Part shown: in pieces, positions 1 to 10,397 of the stretch
How the letters are laid out: every line of letters begins with the position of its first letter
How positions within the stretch are numbered: position 1 is the stretch's first letter
Source of the DNA: Adiantum capillus-veneris
Taxonomy: Eukaryota; Streptophyta; Polypodiopsida; Polypodiales; Pteridaceae
DNA length: 64,000 bases
Direction: 5' to 3'
NCBI GenBank assembly: GCA_014529385.2
Contig: CM043959.1
Coordinates: forward strand, 9,760,809-9,824,808
The notes under the pieces: generated by a model
Seen by the model: the letters and a program-made list of their open reading frames with translations, nothing else
What the model was told of the DNA's origin: nothing
The model's database searches: none
Translations under genes and position numbers: made by a program

Positions 1-431
1 CTAAGACAGTGTGTGTGTGTGTGTGTTGGCAATGTTTAGCATTCACTAAGCATTGAGTGAGTTTTTGTACAAGCTCTACGATAGCAACATAATGAACCAT
101 CTCCATTTGCAAGTCACAAATAAGGTATCACGCAAGATCCATTCCTCTCTCTCTTCCCTTTTCTCTAGCTCTCTCTAGTCCATTCTGTGTGTCTTGGTGT
201 GAGGTTGCTTGTGTGTGTTTTTTGTGGTGTATCTTCTTGGTTGTGACAAAAAATCTCTTGCATCCTAGTTCGCATACCATAACTAGGTGGTGCCCCTAGC
301 TTGTTTGGGTTTGGTTGTGGGTTTGTTTGTTGTGTTGTGCTTGTGGTTTCCCCAACCCCATATGAGCAGCACGGGAGCCTTGAGGGGTGTTTAGAGGTCG
401 TCTCTCTTGTTGCCCGCCCCGGACTGCCTCA
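1..431 (+). repeat. 5' LTR of G1 (left part outside window)
   Basis: The block from about 260 to 431 repeats at about 4765-4930 with small differences. Shared landmarks are CCTAGTT, AACTAGGTGGTGCCCCT, GAGCAGCACG and a terminal CCGGAC(T/C)GCCTCA. The two copies diverge immediately after the final CA, which fixes the LTR 3' end at 431. Upstream of about 250 the copies are GT/CT-rich and hard to align by eye. Confidence 0.8.
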
Positions 432-435
432 ATTT

Positions 436-455
436 TAGTGCCCCCACGGAGGACG
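436..455 (+). other. Primer-binding-like site of G1
   Basis: Four bases after the LTR end comes TAGTGCCCCCACGGAGGACG. The equivalent place in G2 (44069-44088) reads TGGTGCCTCCACTGAGGATC. The G2 copy resembles the complement of a plant tRNA-Arg 3' end as I remember it, with about three mismatches. The G1 copy has drifted further. The tRNA identity is tentative. Confidence 0.4.
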
Positions 456-507
456 GCTTGTGTATGTTTTGTGTAGGCTCAACCTTTAGCATAATCAAGT
501 AGCTTGC

Positions 508-723
508 ATGAATCACGAGAATTTTTATGATCCTTTTATTCCCATTGCAAGGCAAAAGGTGCACATAATTGTTAGTACTAAGTTACAATTTCAACAAGTA
601 ATTCGTAGAATTTTGGGCCCTCGTAGGTTGGTTGAAATAAACGCTTTAGTGAATCCTTTTATTTTGCCTCTCATTAGGTACGACCTCTGGACGTCTATAT
701 TTTTGTTTTATTTTAAGAATTAA
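508..723 (+). CDS. Leader mini-ORF A, unnamed family
   Basis: A 71-codon ORF between the LTR and gag. I do not recognise its family. It aligns without gaps to mini-ORF B (738-956) and to G2 mini-ORF C (44789-45007) over a 33-residue core. The core starts PF, contains VS-K and QQ, and ends with G-P-R-R-L in A and C. It is followed by E-I and later a P-x-I-x-P-x-I-x-Y block. It is the most diverged of the three copies and starts in a weak context. The protein is mostly hydrophobic and basic, with no signal peptide or zinc motif. A and B look like a tandem duplication inside the leader. Confidence 0.6.
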   Translation: MNHENFYDPFIPIARQKVHIIVSTKLQFQQVIRRILGPRRLVEINALVNPFILPLIRYDLWTSIFLFYFKN

Positions 724-737
724 GGCATGCATAGACC

Positions 738-956
738 ATGGATAATGGCCCAGGAATAGAGGTTTTCCCCTTCCATTTCACTCCACACATTAGAGTAAAC
801 ATTGCAATTAGTAGAAAAATCCATTCTCAACAGCGTATGGTGTTCATGTTTGGTGCCCAAAGAGTAGGAGAAATTCTCGCGTCACCAAACCCTGTCATCC
901 TACCTCTTATTGATTATCATAGGTCATTTGATGTGAATATTTTTATTTTGTTGTAG
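738..956 (+). CDS. Leader mini-ORF B, unnamed family
   Basis: A 72-codon ORF with a strong CCATGG start context, lying 15 bases after mini-ORF A and 67 bases before the gag ATG. It has exactly the length of G2 mini-ORF C and about half of its residues are identical. Shared blocks are PFH, SRKI, QQ, VFMFG, EIL, P-V-I-P-I and SFDV. Many of the shared residues use different codons, for example the Ser of SRKI is AGT here and TCC in G2, so conservation acts on protein. Function is unknown. It could be a translated accessory peptide or an upstream ORF that tunes gag translation. Confidence 0.7.
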   Translation: MDNGPGIEVFPFHFTPHIRVNIAISRKIHSQQRMVFMFGAQRVGEILASPNPVILPLIDYHRSFDVNIFILL

Positions 957-1023
957 AATAGATTGCAATTTAGAAAATATTATTGAAAAAATCAAAAACG
1001 TGTGTCACTTTGGAATCAATTCA

Positions 1024-1971
1024 ATGGAGAGCCAACGCCAAATGTCTGGATATCCTCTTTTCTTTGGAGAGCCTGGAGAGGATGCAGAATTATTTTTGGC
1101 GAATTTCAAGATGTCTTGCCGTATCAAGAGGATAGTAACTGATCAAGAACATATAGAAATTTTTGAGGTGGTCCTTAGGAAAGATGCTAGCACTTGGTTT
1201 GACTCTTTGCCTAAGGAAGTTAAGGGGAATTACACAGAAGTTTTGAATCGTTTCAAGAAATACTTCTTTGATCCCCAAAACACTCAAAAACTATGGCAAG
1301 ACATTGTTTCTCATAAGCAAAAAGACTTAGATGACTACTACTTGTACAAGCAAGAGTTTCTATGTCTTTGGGCTGTATGGGTGAGAAATGTTGCTAACCC
1401 TGGTGATGGTGCAGAGTTCCTAAAGAAGGAGAGGTTCATAGCTAGACTCTTCCCTGACCTTAAGGTAAAAGTTGAGGCGGGTGCACCTGCTACCTTTGAT
1501 GCAGCTGAAACTAGGACTACTGAGAAATATAGGAAACTCAAGTGCTTAAGGGGGGAGGTTCTAATAGAAGTTATTAGACCCAAAGGTAAGTCACAAGCAT
1601 CAACATCTAGGGAGCTTCCTGACGTAACGACGGAAGTGATTGAGAAGTTAAACGAATCTTTAAGCAGCCTGTCAATTTACCTTGCACAAGCTGTAGGTCC
1701 AAAGGGACAAGCAAAGAAGTCTGAAGAGCGAGATTCACGACCTAGGAGAGTCTTGCAATGTTGGAATTGCAGTGAGTCTGGACATGGGATGTATAATTGT
1801 CCTTGGCCCCGTGGGGAGCCAGGGAGACCTAACTTGAATTACCCAGTGATGAATGCAGGTGAAGGAACTAGTCAGCAACCACGGCTTCTACAAAGGCCAA
1901 ATGGAGCAAGACCACCTCCACAAGGAGTGGAAGGAGTTCCACCTTTGTCAGACCCAAATGTGCATGTGTAG
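1024..1971 (+). CDS. Gag polyprotein of G1
   Basis: Capsid/nucleocapsid protein of about 315 residues. The frame is open from 1000, and the first ATG is at 1024. The N-terminal two thirds is a retrotransposon gag fold with YPLFFGEPGEDAELFLANF at the start and a W-x-D segment near STWFDSLPKEV. Near the C-terminus is one CCHC zinc knuckle, CWNCSESGHGMYNC (about 1759-1800), followed by a Pro/Arg-rich tail. It ends in a UAG, as does gag of G2. It aligns with G2 gag throughout, though weakly. It has no internal stop, unlike the G2 copy. It would package the element RNA in cytoplasmic particles. Confidence 0.85.
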   Translation: MESQRQMSGYPLFFGEPGEDAELFLANFKMSCRIKRIVTDQEHIEIFEVVLRKDASTWFDSLPKEVKGNYTEVLNRFKKYFFDPQNTQKLWQDIVSHKQKDLDDYYLYKQEFLCLWAVWVRNVANPGDGAEFLKKERFIARLFPDLKVKVEAGAPATFDAAETRTTEKYRKLKCLRGEVLIEVIRPKGKSQASTSRELPDVTTEVIEKLNESLSSLSIYLAQAVGPKGQAKKSEERDSRPRRVLQCWNCSESGHGMYNCPWPRGEPGRPNLNYPVMNAGEGTSQQPRLLQRPNGARPPPQGVEGVPPLSDPNVHV

Positions 1972-4527
1972 AGGTGACAAATTCAAGAGAGGTTGACATG
2001 GAAGAAAATGGCATTAAGCATGGCCGAGGGAAAGGTAAGGAGAAATAAGGAGTTACATCACAAAGTGATCATGGACGAGGAAAGAAGGAAAAGGAGACCA
2101 AGGAAGCTAAGAGGACTCGACGTCGTATCAATCTCCAAGACTTCCCTCTTGGACATGGTATGGCTCCATACAACTTGTTGGAAGACATGAGAGGTAAGGG
2201 TCCTGATATCTCATGGCCTCAGTTTCTTGCATTATGCCCACAAGTTAGGAGGGATTTAACAAAGGCAGCTAGCACTAGGAGAAAGGTAACAGAGAGTGTG
2301 CCTGTTGTAAAAATTGCACATGCTGAAATGAATGAGGATATTACACCTGTGCTAGATTGTTACATCAAAGGAAGATTGGTTAGGAAAGGTCTAGTGGATG
2401 GGGGTGCACAAATTTGCATCATGACAGAGGGACTCATGCAAAAACTAGGCATGCACATCCATGAGACACCTGAAATTAAAGTCAAGATGGCAAACAATAG
2501 CAAGGCTAGGTGCGTAGGCATTTGTAAAAATGTTTTTGTGGAGGCCTTTGGCATTAAGAAGGCAGTGGATTTCTATGTCATGTGGAAATGGTTACCCATT
2601 TATCCTAGGGAGACCATGGCTTATGTAAATGCGAGCTTTGCAGGATTGGGAGAGTGAAAAGCTAATTTTCAGGAATGACAATCATAAGAAGGTTGTCTTT
2701 GACATGAAGAAGCAACGCCAAGAGGAGCTCCATGAAGAATCATCTCAAAGTGAGACGGAGGAAGGCTGGACCGATAGCACTTCAGAAGAAGAAAGTAGCG
2801 ATAGCATTACTCAAGAGGAGTCTTCCATTGAAGTCATGGGGGTAAGGTTTAAGCCAAACAACCAAGAGACCTCTTGCCCAGGTTTGGAAGAGGTAGGTTC
2901 CCAAGAGAACCAAAATGTTCAAGATGAAGGAATGTTAGAAGGTATGTTGTCTACAACACTTACAAAGGACGAAAGAGAGGAGTTCAAATTTGTGCTAAGG
3001 AAATTTCCTAGGCTTTTTGCTAAAGACTACACCGATGTGTGTGGAGTAGATGCTGTTCAACACAAAATTGAGTTGAAGCCAGGGGCCACACCTAAGGCTC
3101 AGAAGCTATGAAGGCTAGGAGTCATCAAGGAGCAGGCTTTACTCAAGGAGGTAAGAAAGCTTCTAGCAGCAGGTTTCATTTATCTAGTGGAGAATTCAGA
3201 GTGGGTCTCTCCCATTGTTTTCACTCCCAAGAAGAACGGCAAGTGGAGGGTGTGTGTGGATTACCGTCCACTCAATGAGGCAACAAAAAGAGATCACTTT
3301 CCCCTCCCATTTCAGGATGAAATACTAAATGAGGTAGCTGGTCATGAGAAGTACACTGTGTGTGATGGCTACTCGAGTTACTTTCAAATAGGTATCGCAT
3401 TGGAAGATCAATTGAAAAGAACCTTTATCACTCCTTGGGGTTGTTATGCTTTTAGAGTCATGCCATTTGGTCTGACAAATGCTCGTGCAACTTTCCAACG
3501 CTTCATGAACATGGTTTTTCAAGCATTCTTTGGAAAGTCCATTAGGGTTTTTATTGATGATTTTTGAATTTATAGCTCAAAATCATTGCATCTACAAAGG
3601 GTAGAAGAAGGTTTAAAGAAGCTCTACGACATGGGAGGTCAGCTCAACCCCGACAAGTGTCACATAGGTGAGGATGAAGTGATCTTTCTTGGTCACAAGG
3701 TTTCCGATAAAGGTATTGAGGTGGATCCTTCAAAGGCAAAGGCTCTTATTGAGCTCCCATCACCCAAGAATCTCAAAGAGGTCATCTCATTCATTCAAAA
3801 GGTGAAGTATATGTCACGCTTTATTCACTTAGCTTCAGAGTTGCTTCATCCTTTGCAAAAGTTGACACAACAAGTAGAATTTGCATGGTCTGATGAGCTT
3901 GAAGAGTACTTTTGTAACATTAAAGTCATTTTGTCAGAGCTACCAACACTCATGCCTCCTTGTTGGGAGTACACATTCTTTGTTAGCTCTAGTGTTGGAA
4001 GGGAAACAATTGGTGTTGTGTTGCGACAACAAGATCCCCACAGTACCAGGATGCGACCCATCTACTTTGCTAGTAGGGTCATGAATGCTTTGGAGAGAGT
4101 CTACACAGAAGCGGAACTCATGATGCTTTCTCTCATATTTGCGGTGAGAAAGTTTAGATCCTACCTGCTACCAAAACCTTTTGTAATTCTCACTGCAGAA
4201 AATTTGTTCCCTTGGGTGTCATCTCAAATGAATCTTAGTACTAGGATCTCAAAGTGGATTATGGAGTTGCAAGAGTTCCAATACTCTTTCAAGGTAGAAG
4301 ATAGTGTGCGTGCACAATTGGTAGGGATTCTCACTTATAGGGTACATGAGAAGGAAATTAAGGTGCCTCAAGTAAAGACCCTACCATTGCCACCACCAAA
4401 AAGTATTCCTAATGATTTTACCTTGTTCTTTGATGGAGCTTTTCGACAAGCCACAGGGAAAGCAGGGGGAGGGCTAGTGTTGCTCAACCGAAGTGGAGAG
4501 GGTTGTATGGTGAGAGGTCTCCCATAA
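1972..4527 (+). pseudogene. Broken pol of G1: protease, RT, RNase H, partial second RNase H
   Basis: A basic linker (1993-2190) is followed by a retropepsin at 2160-2657 in a shifted frame, with active site VDGGAQIC. An acidic linker follows at 2629-3111. RT spans about 3112-3800 and contains WVSPIVF, WRVCVDYRPLNEA, MPFGLTNA and FIDDF. In-frame TGA codons lie at 3109 and at 3565, the latter directly after the catalytic FIDDF. The next domain (about 3940-4330) is RNase H-shaped, but the expected D-A-S reads S-S-S, so it is probably only a connection domain. The second RNase H begins with LFFDGAF (about 4420) and ends abruptly at 4527. Integrase is absent. The pieces match G2 pol well. Confidence 0.85.
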
Positions 4528-4930
4528 CCCTAAGATAATGTGTAGATTGCAACATCATCAAACTTAATCGTGTCTCTTGACTCTCCTCCAAGCTGTTCAT
4601 CCACCCATGTCAATCATTAAAATTGAAGCTGAATTCTTGCACAAAGCCCTCTCTCTTTCTCTGTGTGTGTGTGTGTGTTTGGTGTGTGTATTTGTAGCAT
4701 TGAAATTAGTGATAGTGTACCCTTCCTTCTCTCTTGTATTGCTAAGGGATTCTCCTCTTTTGCGTCCTAGTTCTCTCTCTAACTAGGTGGTGCCCCTATC
4801 TTGTTTGGGTTTGGCTGTCGGTTGGTCGTTGTGTTGTGCTTGTGGTTGCCCCAGCCCCAATTGAGCAGCACGAGAGCCTTGAGGGGTGTTTAGAGGTTGC
4901 CTCTCTAGTTGCCCGCCCCGGACCGCCTCA
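4528..4930 (+). repeat. 3' LTR of G1
   Basis: The right half (about 4765-4930) matches 260-431 closely and ends in CCGCCTCA. The left half holds a (TG)n tract and aligns less clearly, so the start is set where coding ends. The match is visual. Confidence 0.7.
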
Positions 4931-5142
4931 CTACCATGTAATGAGTGCAAGTAATTACACAATGGTGAAATATTTTAAGGCAGTAAGATCTTGTAAATAA
5001 ATCGCCACTATTTTGTGGCAGCAAGTTGACATTTCTAGCTCTTAAGAAAGAAAAGGTGAGAATGGTAACAACAATGAGGTGAACATAGTAGCAAGACATG
5101 TCCAAACCTTAGAGTTAATATTTTATTTATTGGTTAGCTACC
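4931..5142. other. Unassigned stretch
   Basis: AT-rich sequence between the G1 LTR and the minus-strand gypsy remnant. I see no gene, repeat or clear element end in it. It may be the degraded RT end of that remnant. Confidence 0.4.
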
Positions 5143-6816
5143 CTACAGAGTGGAGGCAAGAGGTGAGAATGGGGGGGTCAATGTTGAAGATTCAAAAGTG
5201 AAAAAGAGTACAAATCTTGCTTGGGTCATGAAGGCTAGGTTGCAAAGCAGCTTGTTCATCTTATTTATGCAGTCCTTTGATAGAGGTAATGCCACTAGTT
5301 TCACTTTCTTTGCCACGGACTTATACTTAGTCTCCACTCCTACATCAACACTTTGAACATTTTAAAAATCCTCAATGGCCTTGTACATTTCTATTGAGCA
5401 TACTTTCACAACCTCACTTCCCATACACAAATTGCAATCCACTAAAGACTCCAAATCATGCATAGTATCCGCAAACGAGCACTCATCAAACACACCTGCA
5501 ATGCATCCATCATCTTCTAGCAAACCATTCATCTTCAAACCTCTTTGTACACTGTTTACATGTTGTCGTTCACACCGCTTTAGGTCCTCACACTCTGTAA
5601 AGGCAATAGATCCATAATCCGATAATCCTACAAAACCTGTAGAAAATGTTTCCTTTGCATATACATCATGCGAGAACCTTTCTCTTCTTGTACCACTGCA
5701 ATCCCGCTCTACAATGGTACATGGCCAAAACCCCTCATATCCCTGTAGTCCTTGAACTCTTTGTTTGTCTTTGGCAAGGGTTGCTCTCTAAGAGTTTCAC
5801 GGTTCCTTTCATGGTCTACACAAATAGTAAGGAACTGTACTGCACGCTTTCCATCCCTGCTCCTTATTCTTGGATAATCCAACACATCATCCATGACCTT
5901 GGTTTCCATGCGAGTAGCAGTGATGTATGGATGACCAAGGATAAGAGGGTATGTAGACATCTCCTGTACAAAGAAATTCTGGTCATCTTTCACATCCCCA
6001 ATAGTCACCTTTACATTTGGACAAGCTCCATATAGCTCCCCTGATGAGTTGTTTGCTGCATGAATCATCCATCCATGATTTATATCAATTGGCCATTTTT
6101 CTTTTTGATAAAGACTCTTTGACATGAGTTTAATTTCTGACACATGATCTATCAACGCAATGTATGGCTCTTCCAAGTCTCCTACTTTTACCAGGGTCTT
6201 AGTAGTTGCTCTTGCCCAGTGACTCTTCAAGTAGTATCTCTTGTGAGTGGTCTCAACTTCATCTTCATCATCCAATAAGAGAACGTGTTTTAATCCTCCC
6301 CTGGACTTGTAGCATCCAACAACAGTTTCTTCACCTTGCTCGCCATAGACCTGTACAACCTATGCATTTAAAGTCTCTTCTTCAACCAGTACATGGATAG
6401 ATTCAGTAAGAGACTACCTCTTTCTCTTTATGATATCAATTATTTCTTCGTGGAATTCTCACTTTGCTATACCAAGGACCTCGCCCAAGGTAAATTCCAC
6501 CTTACTGTTTAGAATCCTCTCTTCCAAAACCATTTTGAGATCCGTTGTTGCCTCTATATCGGATTGGAGTTTGTAGGCCGGACCTTGCTTTGGATTTTGT
6601 TGCATCGTTCTTCTTTTCTTTAGAGGCTTCTTGCATAGGCACTTCGGGGACAGGCATCTGTTGCGGGGAAGGTGATCTAGGAGGCACTGTGCCATTTTTG
6701 CCTCCACTCCTCGTGGCCCGCTTTGAAGGCCCTTCATCCCCATTCTCGCGCCTATGTTTCTCTTCAACAATTGCCTCATTTTCTTGACATTTGGCAATGT
6801 ACGTATGCACTGACAA
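5143..6816 (-). pseudogene. Retropepsin-like and linker region of remnant E
   Basis: The best part is 6275-5709: a retropepsin-like segment with YIALIDHVSEIKLMS, then a conserved-looking ACPNVKVTIGDV stretch, FFVQE and the late motif PLILGHPYITA. The loop expected to read D-[ST]-G reads D-H-V-S, so either this family uses a DHGS-type loop or the active site has decayed. The upstream pieces (6816-6459) are Lys/Glu-rich linker in competing frames. 5337-5143 holds the linker towards RT. No RT motif follows. Confidence 0.6.
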
Positions 6817-6855
6817 AGAATCTACAGGGTCATTCCAACGTGTTTCTAGCTGAAT

Positions 6856-8120
6856 TCATCCTCCAGCTTCATGTAAAACCTTTGTAGTCATTTTACCCTT
6901 CATAGAATATTCTATAGCGCATGGCCATACCTCTCCAATACCATTAGATTCCTCTTCTCCAATGTTGAATGATCCCTTTCTCTTAGTAAGATCCACCTTC
7001 AACCCATAGGCGACTGCCTCAACCATTGAGATGGCATGGCTAGTAGCCATGTCGTCAACTAGTTTCTTCATCCCGCCTTTGCCAAAGTTTTTTTCGAAGA
7101 GCTTACCTGTTTCACTTAAGTGAATTTTTCCATCTTTAAAGAAAACAAGATCCTTTGTCAAAGAGTCTTTAAAACTTTCACAATCCCTCCTTCCATGGTC
7201 AGTACTATCGCACCATATGCATCTATTTACAAAGCCTTCTCTGTTTTGAGGCCTTTGCTCTGTAGATTTTCCTGATGGTTGCCCCTTTTCTTCTAGCCTT
7301 GTAAGGTTTAACTTGAGCTCTTGTATTCCCTTGACAATATCATCTAGAATGGACTTGTCACTCTTTGGAACCACAATAACAGGCTTTATAGGACACTTGG
7401 AAACACTTGGGACTTGAGTAGGGTTAACTATCATCTTGTCTCTTCGTCGTTGACGCTTAGTTAGCAGGCAGCAAAATGGCATCTTCAACATCATTCCAAT
7501 TAGTCTTTAAGCCTTGTTCCGCATCCTTATCCTCAAGTCGTGGCTCTAACTTCTCTTGAATCTCTTTACCTGATGCTTGAAAAAAGAGCTCTTTCTTCTC
7601 TGAGTTTAGCGTAGCCTTTTTAGTCCTTGACAGTTGGTCATAATGGCATTACAATTCCCTTAGGAGTTCGGTAGGCGAGAGCCCCTCTTTTGGCCGAACT
7701 ACCCACTCTAAGAAAGTCCTCTTTGTTACCCTTTCAAAGTCCTCCATGAAATACTCTTCCTTCAAGGCTAATTTGAATGCTTCCAAGTTGCCCCATGCTC
7801 ATTTCTAATTCCCCTTACATGCTCTCTGATCTCGGGAACCACAGCATGTTCAAAACTTTGCACCATCTCTGGTTCAGGCACTCGATGAAGCTCCATGTCC
7901 TTTACATATCCAAAAAGATACTTTGTTACATCTTTACCTTTAAATTTGTCCAATTTCTTCACCACAGATTGAAGCACTTTGGTTGAGGAGAGCTCCCTCC
8001 TTTCTTTAGCTTGCTATTGCTGCATAAACACTGCAAAAGCTTCAAACATTTGCATTGTGACTGGATCAAACCGAACCCCCTATTGCTCTTGTTGCTCCAT
8101 AGATTTAAACCTTTCTTTTG
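6856..8120 (-). pseudogene. Gag of remnant E with CCHC knuckle
   Basis: Reconstructed by eye across several frames. The first part (about 8120-7990) reads roughly as a Gln-rich start with FDPVTMQMFEAF. Then 7977-7768 carries KFKGKDVTKYLFGYVKDMEL and a VVPEIREHVR block, a gag capsid-like helix set. At 7494-6856 lies the nucleocapsid: a basic and coiled stretch, one knuckle CIWCDSTDHGRRDC, then FFKDGKIHLSETGK and FGKGGMKKLVDDMA. Stops between the pieces (for example after QQEQ) make it non-functional. The knuckle fits CX2CX4HX4C exactly. No homologous copy is present elsewhere in the window. Confidence 0.7.
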
Positions 8121-8160
8121 AGACCTTCAATGAAGCTTTTGAACCCTTACCCTATCCTAC

Positions 8161-8178
8161 TTCGCGTCGGGTTCACCA
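8161..8178 (-). other. Primer-binding-like site of remnant E
   Basis: On the minus strand TGGTGAACCCGACGCGAA follows a putative LTR end (..TTGACA, plus-strand TGTCAA at 8185) after a 6-base spacer, and gag coding begins shortly after. The TGG start fits priming by a tRNA CCA end. I could not name the tRNA. Confidence 0.4.
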
Positions 8179-8184
8179 AAAACG

Positions 8185-9488
8185 TGTCAAGAAGTGCGCA
8201 GTGCGACTAGGAAAGCACCGAGCCTCTGACTGTGAGGATTCGTAGCAAAATCAAGCAAGGCGTAGACGATTTGAATCCAAAAACACACTAAAAAAGTAAA
8301 AAACTCCAGCCATGAAAGCTCCACTTTGAAAAATAACCAATACTAACTCAAAACTCTTGTGTGTGTGAAGATTAGGTGTAGCCTCGCTCCCAATTGCATA
8401 GATGCATTGCTCATTCGACCCGTTAAAAACCCTAAATTTACGCTTCGATTCTTCATAGTGACCATTTCATGGAAGCTTCAATACTTCATTAGAGAAGCCC
8501 AAGTAGTTATTTGAGGAGGGGAAACCTTAATTGGAGGCCTCAGAGCCTCAACCATGAAGTGGAAGCAGCACGGAATTTCACTAGCACCCTGTAAAGGAAT
8601 GGCTGTATCTCCTTGCTCATGTGTTCAAATGATCTCATTATTGTCTCTAAAACTTACCAAAAAAATTGAGCAAAAATTCCAGTGTTTTTGATGTGGAATT
8701 TTGAGCTATTTTGAGCATTTTTAAGGCTATTTTTGACCATTTTTAGCATTTTTTAGCCCAAAAATGTCACTTTTTGTTCGTAAAAAGCCCAAAGGAGCTG
8801 GAAAAAATCCCTAAAAATGTGGAAGAATCCCATTGGGCTCAAAATTCATTTTGAATCTCATTTTTCCACTTGGTAGGCACTTTGGACACGTCTTTTATGC
8901 CAGCGTACGAAACCTGCTATTTTTGGCCGAGATTGACCGCATTGAATTTTTTAGGCAAAACGAGCGTGCCACTTTGAAACATTTGATATTTGTACATTCC
9001 CAAAGAAAATTAGGTATATACTCATGTGAAAAAAAGCATGCCATAGTGCCACGTCGAGGGCCTCACTGTCCCCGCAAGGTATATACAGAGCTGCAATCGT
9101 GGCATCTATTTTTGCATATATCACACTATGTACATAATCGCATTTGGTCCTACACATCATAAACATTAAGAGTGAGGTAGATATTATTATTTTCATATTT
9201 TGCACGTGCCATGGCACGACAACGTGACTTTTCAAATTTGTCAGAGCTCTTCGAAGGGCCATGCATTTTGAAGTGTAATCAAAGCAACCACCCCTAAAAA
9301 TGGATAGCTCGGAAGGACTTCGGTGTGACACCAAGTTCCAACCCTCGTGAGACTCATGTAGAGCTCTAGTCCCACTGCTCTAGCACACATGGCTCCATCG
9401 ATTGATGATCCTATTGCACCTTTTATTTTTCTCATGGCCACACCTGCACCAAGAAGGCACACTCCTAGATGACCAAGTGAGGAATTTA
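8185..9488. other. No gene; probable LTR of remnant E and unknown flank
   Basis: The stretch begins with TGTCAAGAAG next to the primer-binding-like site, so its left part is probably the LTR of remnant E. I could not find the other LTR edge. About 8690-8830 is a T-rich run with repeated TTTTTAGC/TTTTGAGC motifs. No convincing coding sequence was seen. Confidence 0.4.
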
Positions 9489-9631
9489 TGTTGAGATGTA
9501 GAGAGAAAGACAGAGAGACGATACAAGAGACACACCATGTACGCTCTTAGAGACTGATTCATATTGAGGATAAGATACAAATATATAGGTGAGACCAAGT
9601 TGAGTAGAGTGAGCCATATATAGCTCCAACA
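9489..9631 (-). repeat. 3' LTR of copia A
   Basis: 143 bp, TG...CA. It matches 33179-33321 with only a few differences, for example in the GA tract near the start. Directly inside it, 9632-9640 (CCTCCACTC) is on the minus strand a purine stretch GAGTGGAGG, a plausible polypurine tract. Confidence 0.9.
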
Positions 9632-9709
9632 CCTCCACTCAAACAAAGGTCTCTAACTTTGGATGAGAAAACCCTTATGAGATCAAGTGAAAAACACAAT
9701 CCCCTATAC

Positions 9710-9722
9710 CACTACAAGAGGT
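9710..9722 (+). repeat. Left terminal inverted repeat of CACTA
   Basis: CACTACAAGAGGT, matched perfectly in inverse at 30392-30404. Subterminal GCGTCGCTATGAG and TAGCGACGCTTATAG motifs follow to about 9820. Confidence 0.92.
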
Positions 9723-9904
9723 ACTTCATTATAGAGACGCTCGTAGTGTGACACTCAAACATGAAAAACCACGGCGTCGCTATGAGTGTCGCTATGTTAA
9801 TAGCGACGCTTATAGGGACGCCGCCAGGTCTAAAAAGAAATAACCGAGAGCGTTCGAAAACTCAGATCTCAGATCTGAGTTTTTGGTGCGCTCTCAAGCA
9901 AGCA

Positions 9905-10048
9905 AGGTAATGCTCTCCCTCTCTCTCTCTCTCTCTTTCTTCTCCACACACACACACACACACACACGCAAGGAGAGGAAGGAGAGCCGGGTATTCTTTG
10001 TCCCTTTCCTCACTCTCATGTTCCGTTCCCCTCTTTCTCTCTCCCTCC

Positions 10049-10088
<40 letters not shown>

Positions 10089-10145
10089 TTGTGTTTTTGA
10101 GAGAGAGAGAGAGAGAGAGACAGAGAGAGAGAGATAGAGATAGAT

Positions 10146-10186
<41 letters not shown>

Positions 10187-10332
10187 ACAAGCATAAACAA
10201 AAAATGCACACACACATGCATAAACAAAGAATGCATACACACATTGAGAGAGGAAAAGAGAGAGAGAGCATGCATAAACCAAAAACGCACACACACATGC
10301 ATGAACAAAGAATGCACACACACATTGAGAGA

Positions 10333-10382
<50 letters not shown>

Positions 10383-10397
10383 AAAGAAGAAGAAGAA
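9905..10397. repeat. Compound microsatellite (CT/CA/GA)n
   Basis: Long runs of CT, CA and GA, with a repeated segment built on ATGCACACACACATGCATAAACAAA and ACACATTGAGAGAGG. All long reading frames here are Ser/Leu/His repeats produced by the dinucleotides and are not genes. Confidence 0.9.

Larger units (their letters stand above)
1..4930 (+). mobile_element. Ty3/gypsy element G1, degenerate, integrase deleted
   Basis: A plus-strand gypsy element bounded by two related LTR segments: 1-431, cut by the window edge, and about 4528-4930. Order inside: primer-binding-like site, two leader mini-ORFs, gag with a CCHC knuckle, protease, reverse transcriptase, a degenerate RNase H, and the start of a second RNase H. 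The coding part stops in the second RNase H and runs straight into the 3' LTR, so all of integrase is missing. Pol carries one frame change and in-frame stops. Gag, protease and the leader ORFs are close relatives of those in G2 (42923-51611), so both belong to one clade. It is certainly non-autonomous now. Confidence 0.88.
5143..8184 (-). mobile_element. Gypsy-type remnant E (gag-protease half)
   Basis: Minus-strand remains of a gypsy family different from G1/G2. Reading leftwards: an LTR edge at 8185, a primer-binding-like site, gag core, a zinc knuckle region and a retropepsin-like region. It fades out near 5143 with a stretch (KYKSVAKKVK) that I associate with the protease-RT linker of such elements. 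RT, RNase H and integrase are not in the window. Stops and frame changes are frequent, so it is old. Confidence 0.7.

Noticed and set aside
508..956. Leader ORFs considered as a degraded host exon pair
   Set aside because: The same ORF sits at the same place in a second, independent element (G2), so it belongs to the element.
6206..6400. Plus-strand frames antisense to remnant E (also 5646-6035, 6545-6787)
   Set aside because: Shadows of the minus-strand gag-protease frames; no motifs of their own.
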